Assembly (NCBI GenBank): GCA_035531955.1
Contig: DATKRZ010000030.1
Span: forward strand, 1 to 26,016
Reading direction: 5' to 3'
Source: Bog-756 sp035531955
Lineage (GTDB): Bacteria; Actinomycetota; Acidimicrobiia; Acidimicrobiales; RAAP-2
DNA length: 26,016 nt
Part shown: positions 19,635 to 26,016 of the stretch, in pieces
How positions within the stretch are numbered: the stretch's first letter is position 1
Layout: each line of letters opens with the position of its first letter
Notes under the pieces: model-generated
What the model was told of the DNA's origin: nothing
Databases searched by the model: none
Seen by the model: the letters and a program-made list of their open reading frames with translations, nothing else
Translations under genes and position numbers: made by a program

Positions 19635-22600
19635 ATGACGACTTCCGCTGGAGCAGAACGAGGTGCCCATCGTGTCCCCACCGCGGTTCCGGTGGCACCG
19701 CCGGGCCCCCGTCCGGTGACGAACGAGCGATTCCGACCGATTGCGCCCTCCGCCCCCCGGTCCGGCCTCTACGACCCGCGCTTCGAACACGACGCCTGCG
19801 GTGTCGCCCTGGTTGCCGACCTGGAGGGCCGGGCGACCCACACCCTGGTCCGCCAAGCCCTCTCTGCCCTCGAGCACCTGGCCCATCGGGGGGCCACCGG
19901 CAGCGAGGAGGACAGCGGCGACGGGGCCGGGATCCTGATCCAGGTCCCGCACGACTTCTACGCTGCGGTGGTCGACTTCGAACTTCCGGCCCGGGGTCAC
20001 TACGCCACGGGGGTGGCCTTCCTGTCGAGGGACGCCGAACAGGCCGGCGGGGCCCGCTCGGCTTTGGGCAAGCTGGCCGGTGAGGAGGGCCTCGTGGTCC
20101 TCGGGTGGCGGGACATGCCGATCGACGACGGCTCACTCGGATCGATCTCCGAAGCCGCCATGCCGTCGATGCACCAGCTCTTCGTAGCCCCCGCCCCGGG
20201 CACCCCCCTGGCCGGGGACGATCTGGCGCTGGCCATCGACCGGTTGGCCTTCGTCCTCCGCAAACGGGCGGAGCACGAGATCGCCGAGTGCTACTTCCCC
20301 TCGTTGTCCGCCCGGACCATCACCTACAAGGGCATGCTGACCTCCCACCAGTTGGCCGAGTTCTACCCCGACCTGACCGACGACCGGCTGATCAGCGGCC
20401 TGGCCCTCGTCCATTCGCGCTTTTCCACCAACACCTTCCCCTCGTGGCCGCTGGCCCATCCCTACCGGTACCTGGCCCACAACGGTGAGATCAACACCCT
20501 GGCCGGCAACCGCAACTGGATGCGGGCCCGGGAGGCGCTGTGCGGATCGGAGCTGATCCCCGGTCTCGACCGGGCCTTCCCCGTCATCACCCCCGGGGCC
20601 AGCGACTCGGCTTCCTTCGACGAGGTGCTCGAGCTGCTCCACCTGGGCGGCCGTCCCCTCCACCATGCCGTGTTGATGATGATCCCCGAGGCGTGGGAGA
20701 ACCACCGGACCATGGACCCGGCCCGCCGGGCCTTCTACCGCTTCCACGCCTCGTTGATGGAGCCGTGGGACGGTCCCGCGGCCGTGGCGTTCACCGACGG
20801 AACGGTCATCGGTGCCGTGCTCGACCGCAACGGGCTCCGGCCGGCGAGGTACTGGGTCACCGACGACGGCCTGGTGGTGCTGGCCAGCGAGGTCGGCGTC
20901 ATCGACGTCCCGCCGGAAAAGGTGGTCCGCAAGGGCCGGCTTCAGCCCGGTCGGATGTTCCTGGTGGACACCGCCGCCGGGCGGATCGTCGACGACGACG
21001 AGATCAAAGAGGCACTCTCGTCCGAGCAGCCGTACGCCGAGTGGCTCGACGCCGGCCAGGTCGACCTCGAGGACCTGCCGCCCCGGTACATGCTCACCCC
21101 GCAGCACGCCTCGGTGGTCGGCCGCCAGCGCCTCTTCGGGTACACCAATGAGGAATTGAGGATGCTCATCGGTCCCATGGCCCAGTCGGGCACCGAGCCG
21201 CTCGGCTCGATGGGCACGGACACGGCCATCGCCGTGCTCTCCGATCGGCCCCGACTGTTGTACGACTACTTCACCCAGCTGTTCGCCCAGGTGACCAACC
21301 CTCCGCTGGATGCCATCCGCGAAGAGCTGGTCACCTCCCTCTTGTCCACGCTCGGCCCGGAGGCCAACCTGCTCGACCCGACGGCGGACTCGTGCCGCCA
21401 GATCGTGCTCCCGATGCCGGTCATCGACAACGACGATCTGGCCAAGCTGCTCTATGTCAACGAGGACGGCAGCACGCCCGGCTTCCGGGCCTTCGCCATC
21501 GACGGCCTGTTCGAGGTGGAGGGTGGGGGAGCGGCCCTTCGGGCGGCCATCGAGGACGTGCGCGCCCGGGTCGGCTCGGCCATCACCGACGGGGCCGACG
21601 TCATCGTCCTGTCCGACCGCAACTCGACAGCGGAATGGGCCCCCATCCCGTCGCTATTGCTCGTCTCGGCGGTCCATCACCATCTGGTGCGGGAGAAGAC
21701 CCGGACCAGGGTCGGTCTGGTCGTGGAGTCCGGCGACGCCCGCGAAGTCCACCACATGGCCCTGCTCAAGGGGTTCGGCGCCGCCGCCATCAACCCGTAC
21801 CTGGCCTTCGAGACCATCGACGACATGATCGCGTCGGGGACCCTCACCGGGGTGACGCCCCGCCAGGCCCAGAGGAACTACATCAAGGCGGCCTCCAAGG
21901 GGATCATCAAGGTGATGTCGAAGATGGGGATCTCGACCGTGGCGTCGTACACCGGCGCCCAGGCCTTCGAGGCGGTCGGCCTGGCCTCGGAGGTCATCGA
22001 CGAGTACTTCACCGGAACGGTGTCCCGCATCGCCGGGGTCGGCCTCGACGTGCTGGCCGGGGAGGTGGCGGCCCGGCACCGGACGGCGCACCTGGACCGG
22101 CCGGCCGAGCTCGCTCACCGCGAGCGTGAGGTCGGCGGGGAGTACCAGTGGCGGCGCGAGGGCGAGATCCACCTGTTCAACCCCAAGACGGTGTTCAAGC
22201 TGCAGCACGCCACCCGCTCCAAGCGCTATGACATCTTCAAGGAGTACACCACCGCGGTCGACGACCAGTCGGCCCAGCTGGCCACCCTGCGGGGCCTGAT
22301 GCAGCTCCGGGTGGGAGCACACCCTGCGGTCCCGATCGAGGAGGTGGAGCCGGCGTCGGCCATCCTGGCCCGGTTCTCGACGGGGGCCATGTCCTTCGGG
22401 TCGATCTCGGCCGAGGCCCACGAGACGCTGGCCATCGCCATGAACCGGCTGGGGGGCCGTTCAAATACCGGCGAGGGCGGCGAGGACCCCGACCGCTTCA
22501 CGCCGGACGCCAACGGCGATCTGCGGCGCAGCGCCATCAAGCAGGTGGCGTCGGGCCGGTTCGGCGTGACGTCGGAGTACCTGGTGAATGCCGACGACCT

Positions 22601-24290
22601 GCAGATCAAGATCGCCCAGGGGGCCAAGCCGGGGGAGGGGGGCCAGCTCCCCGGCCACAAGGTCACCGCCGGGATCGCCAGGACCAGGTTCTCGACCCCG
22701 GGCGTCGGCCTCATCTCCCCGCCGCCCCACCACGACATCTACTCGATCGAGGACATCGCCCAGCTCATCCACGACCTGAAGTCGGCCAACCCGACCGCCC
22801 GGGTGCATGTGAAGCTGGTGGCCGAGGTCGGGGTGGGCACGGTGGCGGCAGGGGTGGCCAAGGCCCACTCCGACGTGGTGTTGATCTCGGGCCACGACGG
22901 GGGGACCGGGGCGACGCCCCTGACCTCCCAGAAGCACGCCGGCATCCCCTGGGAGCTGGGTCTGGCCGAAACCCAACAGACACTCCTGGCCAACGATCTC
23001 CGCGACCGCATCGTGGTCCAGGTCGACGGCCAGATGAAGACCGGCAGGGACGTGGTCGTCGGCGCGCTGCTGGGCGCGGAGGAATTCGGATTCGCCACGG
23101 CGCCGTTGGTGGTCTCCGGCTGCATCATGATGCGGGTCTGCCATCTCGACACCTGCCCGGTGGGCATCGCCACCCAGGACGAGACCCTCCGGGCCCGCTT
23201 CTCGGGCAAGCCGGAGTTCGTTCAGACCTTCTTCGAGTACATCGCCGAGGAGGTGCGTGAGATCCTGGCGACCCTGGGGCTCCGCTCGCTGGATGAGGCC
23301 ATCGGCCGGGCCGACCTGATCGACTCGGCCGAGGCCGTCGACCACTGGAAGGCCAAGGGCCTCGACCTGGCGCCGATCCTGGTGCAGCCCGAGCTGCCCG
23401 AAGGAGCGGCGCGCTATTGCATCAACGCCCAGGACCACGGCCTCGGCCGGGCCCTCGACCACGCGTTCCTCGAGCGGTGCCGGCCGGCCATCGAGGACGC
23501 CTCCCCGGTCGAGGTGGACCTCGCCATCACCAACGTGGACCGCACCGTGGGCACCCTGCTCGGCCATGAGATCACCCGCCGGTACGGCGGGGAGGGACTG
23601 CCCGAAGGGACCATCGACCTCACCTTTCACGGGTCGGCCGGGCAGAGCTTCGGTGCCTTCGTGCCGAAGGGCGTCACCATGCGCCTCCTGGGCGATTCCA
23701 ACGATTATCTGGGCAAGGGCCTCTCCGGTGGTCGGATCATCGTCCGGCCTCCCCTGGAGTCCACCTTCGCCGCTGAGGAGAACATCGTGGCCGGCAACGT
23801 GATCCTCTATGGCGCCACCGCCGGGGAGGTGTTCCTGCGCGGGCAGGTCGGAGAGCGCTTCTGCGTCCGCAATTCCGGGGCCATCGCCGTGGTCGAGGGC
23901 GTCGGCGACCACGGTTGCGAGTACATGACCGGCGGCCGGGTGGTCGTCCTCGGCCCAACCGGACGCAACTTCGCCGCCGGCATGTCGGGCGGGATGGCCT
24001 TTGTCTACGACCCCCACGGTCGGCTGGCTGGAGCCTATAACCGCGAGTACGTGGATCTCGAGCCGCTGTCGTCCGAGGACCGGGTGTGGCTGAAGGATCG
24101 GATCGCCATGCATCTCGAGGCGACGGACTCGGAGGTCGCCGCACGGCTCCTGGCCGACTGGATCAGCGCCTCCGAGCAATTCGTCACGGTGATGCCGCAG
24201 GACTACCGGCGGGTGCTCGAGGCCACCGAGCTGGCCGTGGCCGAGGGGCGCTCGGTGGAGGAGGCGGTCATGGAGGCCTCCCATGGGTGA
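19635..24290 (+). CDS. gltB: glutamate synthase (NADPH) large subunit
   Basis: Product of 1551 residues, the usual length. After a propeptide of 54 residues comes the class II glutaminase domain with nucleophile Cys55 in HDACGVALV (about 55-430). The central domain follows, then the FMN synthase domain with STGAMSFGSISAEAHETLA, GEGGEDPDRF, KPGEGGQLPGHKV and ISGHDGGTGATPLTSQKHAG. The 3Fe-4S ligands are Cys1163, 1169 and 1174 (C-x5-C-x4-C). The C-terminal beta-helix domain has SGGRIIV and AGMSGGMAFVYD. Glutamine's amide is hydrolysed and the ammonia channelled to 2-oxoglutarate, giving two glutamates. ATG 19635 has GGAG seven bases upstream. It overlaps gltD by 8 nt. In mycobacteria the enzyme is regulated by GarA, whose homologue is at 7186. 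Confidence 0.97.
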   Translation: MTTSAGAERGAHRVPTAVPVAPPGPRPVTNERFRPIAPSAPRSGLYDPRFEHDACGVALVADLEGRATHTLVRQALSALEHLAHRGATGSEEDSGDGAGILIQVPHDFYAAVVDFELPARGHYATGVAFLSRDAEQAGGARSALGKLAGEEGLVVLGWRDMPIDDGSLGSISEAAMPSMHQLFVAPAPGTPLAGDDLALAIDRLAFVLRKRAEHEIAECYFPSLSARTITYKGMLTSHQLAEFYPDLTDDRLISGLALVHSRFSTNTFPSWPLAHPYRYLAHNGEINTLAGNRNWMRAREALCGSELIPGLDRAFPVITPGASDSASFDEVLELLHLGGRPLHHAVLMMIPEAWENHRTMDPARRAFYRFHASLMEPWDGPAAVAFTDGTVIGAVLDRNGLRPARYWVTDDGLVVLASEVGVIDVPPEKVVRKGRLQPGRMFLVDTAAGRIVDDDEIKEALSSEQPYAEWLDAGQVDLEDLPPRYMLTPQHASVVGRQRLFGYTNEELRMLIGPMAQSGTEPLGSMGTDTAIAVLSDRPRLLYDYFTQLFAQVTNPPLDAIREELVTSLLSTLGPEANLLDPTADSCRQIVLPMPVIDNDDLAKLLYVNEDGSTPGFRAFAIDGLFEVEGGGAALRAAIEDVRARVGSAITDGADVIVLSDRNSTAEWAPIPSLLLVSAVHHHLVREKTRTRVGLVVESGDAREVHHMALLKGFGAAAINPYLAFETIDDMIASGTLTGVTPRQAQRNYIKAASKGIIKVMSKMGISTVASYTGAQAFEAVGLASEVIDEYFTGTVSRIAGVGLDVLAGEVAARHRTAHLDRPAELAHREREVGGEYQWRREGEIHLFNPKTVFKLQHATRSKRYDIFKEYTTAVDDQSAQLATLRGLMQLRVGAHPAVPIEEVEPASAILARFSTGAMSFGSISAEAHETLAIAMNRLGGRSNTGEGGEDPDRFTPDANGDLRRSAIKQVASGRFGVTSEYLVNADDLQIKIAQGAKPGEGGQLPGHKVTAGIARTRFSTPGVGLISPPPHHDIYSIEDIAQLIHDLKSANPTARVHVKLVAEVGVGTVAAGVAKAHSDVVLISGHDGGTGATPLTSQKHAGIPWELGLAETQQTLLANDLRDRIVVQVDGQMKTGRDVVVGALLGAEEFGFATAPLVVSGCIMMRVCHLDTCPVGIATQDETLRARFSGKPEFVQTFFEYIAEEVREILATLGLRSLDEAIGRADLIDSAEAVDHWKAKGLDLAPILVQPELPEGAARYCINAQDHGLGRALDHAFLERCRPAIEDASPVEVDLAITNVDRTVGTLLGHEITRRYGGEGLPEGTIDLTFHGSAGQSFGAFVPKGVTMRLLGDSNDYLGKGLSGGRIIVRPPLESTFAAEENIVAGNVILYGATAGEVFLRGQVGERFCVRNSGAIAVVEGVGDHGCEYMTGGRVVVLGPTGRNFAAGMSGGMAFVYDPHGRLAGAYNREYVDLEPLSSEDRVWLKDRIAMHLEATDSEVAARLLADWISASEQFVTVMPQDYRRVLEATELAVAEGRSVEEAVMEASHG

Positions 24291-25791
24291 CATCCATGGC
24301 TTCTTGAAGTACGGGCGCGACCTCCCACCCCGACGACCGGTACCGGTTCGGCTGCGCGACTGGAAGGAGGTCTACGAGCCGTTTCCGGTCGAGGCGGCCC
24401 GCCAGCAGGGGGCCCGGTGCATGGACTGCGGGATCCCCTTCTGCCATGAGGGGTGCCCCCTGGGCAACCTGATCCCCGAATGGAACGACCTGGTCTATCG
24501 CGATGACTGGTCCGAGGCCGTCGAGCGGTTGCACGCCACCAACAACTTCCCCGAGTTCACAGGCCGGCTGTGCCCGGCACCGTGCGAGGGGTCCTGTGTG
24601 CTGGGGATCAACGACGACCCCGTCACGATCGAGCGCATCGAGTACGAGATCATCGAACGGGCCTGGGCCGAAGGATGGGTCGAGCCGGTGAGGGCCACGG
24701 TGCCCAGCGGGAAGCGGGTGGCCGTGGTGGGGTCGGGACCGGCCGGACTGGCCGCAGCCCAGCAGCTGGCCCGGGCCGGCCACCAGGTGGTCGTCTTCGA
24801 GCGCGCGGAGAAGCCCGGGGGGCTGCTGCGATACGGCATCCCCGAGTTCAAGATGGAGAAGGCGGTCCTCGACCGCCGCCTGGACCAGTTGACGGCCGAG
24901 GGGGTCGAGTTCCGGTGCGGGGTCTCGGTGGGGGAACCGGACGCTCCGGTCCGGGGGGCGCTGGCTCCCGATGCCACCGTGGTCAGCTCCCGGGCGGTGG
25001 CCGGGGAGTTCGACAGCCTGCTGCTGGCCGGAGGAGCCACCCTGCCCCGCGATCTGCCGGTCCCGGGACGGGAGCTGGCAGGGATCCACCTGGCCATGGA
25101 CTACCTGAAGCCCTCCAACCTGGTGCGAGAAGGCCGGTTGGACCGGTTCCCGGTCTCGGCCGAGGGGAAGCACGTGGTCATCATCGGCGGGGGGGACACC
25201 GGAGCCGACTGCCTCGGCACCGTGCACCGCCAGCGGGCCCTCAGCGTCCGCCAGCTCGAGATCATGCCCGAGCCCCCGCCCGATCGGGCCGGCGACAATC
25301 CGTGGCCGACGTGGCCGCTGATCCTCCGCACCTCGGCCGCCCTCGAGGAGGGCGGCGAGCGCATCTTCTCGGTGACCACATCCGAATTCCTGGGGGACGG
25401 GGAGGGGCGGGTCCGGGCGCTCCGGGGTGAGGAGGTGGAGTTCGTCCACGGCGATGGCGGCCGTCCCGAGTTCCGCCCGGTGGCCGGCTCCGATTTCGAG
25501 ATGCCCTGCGAACTGGTGCTCCTGGCCATGGGGTTCCTCGGGACGGAGCGTGGGGGCCTGGTGGCCGAACTGGGCCTCGAGGTGGACGCCCGGGGCAGCG
25601 TGGCCGCCGACCAGTCCTGGGCGACCAATGTGGACGGCGTCTTCGTCTGCGGCGACATGACCCGGGGCCAGAGCCTCATCGTCTGGGCCATCGCCGAGGG
25701 TCGCTCGGCCGCAGCCTCGGTCGACCGGTACCTGATGGGCCGGACCGACCTCACCGCCCCCATCGTGCCCGGCCAGCTGGCCCTGCGGTAG
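24283..25791 (+). CDS. gltD: glutamate synthase (NADPH) small subunit
   Basis: Product of 502 residues. The N-terminus MGDIHGFLKYGRDLPPRRPVPVRLRDWKEVYEPF is typical. Cysteines 46, 49, 54, 58 and 97, 101, 105 (GARCMDCGIPFCHEGCPLGN, LCPAPCEGSC) bind the two 4Fe-4S clusters. The FAD motif is VAVVGSGPAGLAAAQQLARAGHQVVVFE and the NADPH motif VVIIGGGDTGADCLGTVHRQ; a final FAD contact is NVDGVFVCGDMTRGQSLIVWAIAEGR. It passes electrons from NADPH through FAD and the clusters to FMN in GltB. The ATG lies inside the last codons of gltB (8-nt overlap), so translation is coupled and the subunits are made together. The AAGLRYGIP-type loop reads GGLLRYGIPEFKMEK, normal for the family. Confidence 0.97.
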   Translation: MGDIHGFLKYGRDLPPRRPVPVRLRDWKEVYEPFPVEAARQQGARCMDCGIPFCHEGCPLGNLIPEWNDLVYRDDWSEAVERLHATNNFPEFTGRLCPAPCEGSCVLGINDDPVTIERIEYEIIERAWAEGWVEPVRATVPSGKRVAVVGSGPAGLAAAQQLARAGHQVVVFERAEKPGGLLRYGIPEFKMEKAVLDRRLDQLTAEGVEFRCGVSVGEPDAPVRGALAPDATVVSSRAVAGEFDSLLLAGGATLPRDLPVPGRELAGIHLAMDYLKPSNLVREGRLDRFPVSAEGKHVVIIGGGDTGADCLGTVHRQRALSVRQLEIMPEPPPDRAGDNPWPTWPLILRTSAALEEGGERIFSVTTSEFLGDGEGRVRALRGEEVEFVHGDGGRPEFRPVAGSDFEMPCELVLLAMGFLGTERGGLVAELGLEVDARGSVAADQSWATNVDGVFVCGDMTRGQSLIVWAIAEGRSAAASVDRYLMGRTDLTAPIVPGQLALR

Positions 25792-25893
25792 GCGGGTTCA
25801 GGGCGGGGCAAACAGGTGTGGTCCAGTGAGTGCGAAGCGCTGACGACCGACGAGTCGTGTAACTGTCAATCATCGACGGACGTTTGATCGACG

Positions 25894-25906
25894 CTCGGTT
25901 GCCGAG
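25894..25906. terminator. weak hairpin after gltD
   Basis: CTCGG-TTG-CCGAG, about 100 nt after the gltD stop. A second stem, GAGGCT-ACGCC-AGCCTC at 25951-25967, extends to nine pairs with wobbles. Neither is followed by a T-run. One or both may end the gltBD transcript; no gene is seen from 25792 to the window end. Confidence 0.3.
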
Positions 25907-26016
25907 TGCCCGCTGACTGTGGGAACCGAATCGTCGGGATCGGGCGAGGTGAGGCTACGCCAGCCTCGTCAGGTGGGCGCCGATGAGTCCAGCGTCACAA
26001 CCGGTCACCGGTCAGC

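Noticed and set aside
25792..26016. tRNA or small gene after gltD
   Set aside because: No cloverleaf, conserved T-arm or coding-like frame is visible; only short hairpins and an ACCGGT-C-ACCGGT repeat at the very end.

Overview
The window is GC-rich bacterial chromosome with the gene content of a free-living actinobacterium. The best evidence is the run gcvH / garA-like FHA gene / ftsR-like MerR gene / DUF151 nuclease (6746-9680). From memory this matches the order gcvH-garA-Rv1828-Rv1829 of Mycobacterium tuberculosis, where pgsA2 also lies close upstream; here a pgsA gene is at 3453. A zinc ribbon on the GarA-like protein and many apparently leaderless genes suggest a lineage away from mycobacteria, possibly an Acidimicrobiia-type organism. 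That placement is inference.

Layout. 1-290: 3' end of a MerR-type regulator. 322-1095: decayed, frameshifted IS110-family transposase. 1211-3230 (minus): anchored SGNH-hydrolase-like protein and an MFS transporter, preceded by a possible 32-codon upstream ORF. 3453-6637 (plus): CDP-alcohol phosphatidyltransferase overlapping by 4 nt a three-part sugar-nucleotide protein (nucleotidyltransferase, hexapeptide repeats, degenerate phosphomannomutase). 6746-9680: the conserved actinobacterial cluster. 9735-10394: DUF4232 lipoprotein. 10429-11532 (minus): AcuI/YhdH-type acrylyl-CoA reductase, divergent from an S9 peptidase (11568-13631). 13723-15237: polytopic GT87/DUF2029-type membrane protein whose 3' end overlaps a convergent single-pass membrane protein (15144-15770, minus). 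15783-16172: non-coding and hairpin-rich. 16173-19431 (minus): thiO-thiS-thiG-thiD. 19635-25791 (plus): gltB-gltD. 25792-26016: no gene seen.

How the genes connect. ThiO, ThiS and ThiG build the thiazole half of thiamine and ThiD phosphorylates the pyrimidine half; thiC, thiE and thiF are not here. GltB and GltD make glutamate synthase. In mycobacteria and corynebacteria GarA/OdhI controls glutamate synthase, 2-oxoglutarate dehydrogenase and glutamate dehydrogenase, so the GarA-like gene about 12 kb away is a plausible regulator of the gltBD product.

I found no defence island, CRISPR array, prophage or clearly new multi-gene system. The points most worth checking are the zinc-ribbon GarA, the phosphomannomutase domain that has lost all four active-site motifs, the repeated pattern of leaderless promoters, the structured intergenic region near 15.95-16.10 kb, and an 11-bp triplicate upstream of gltB.
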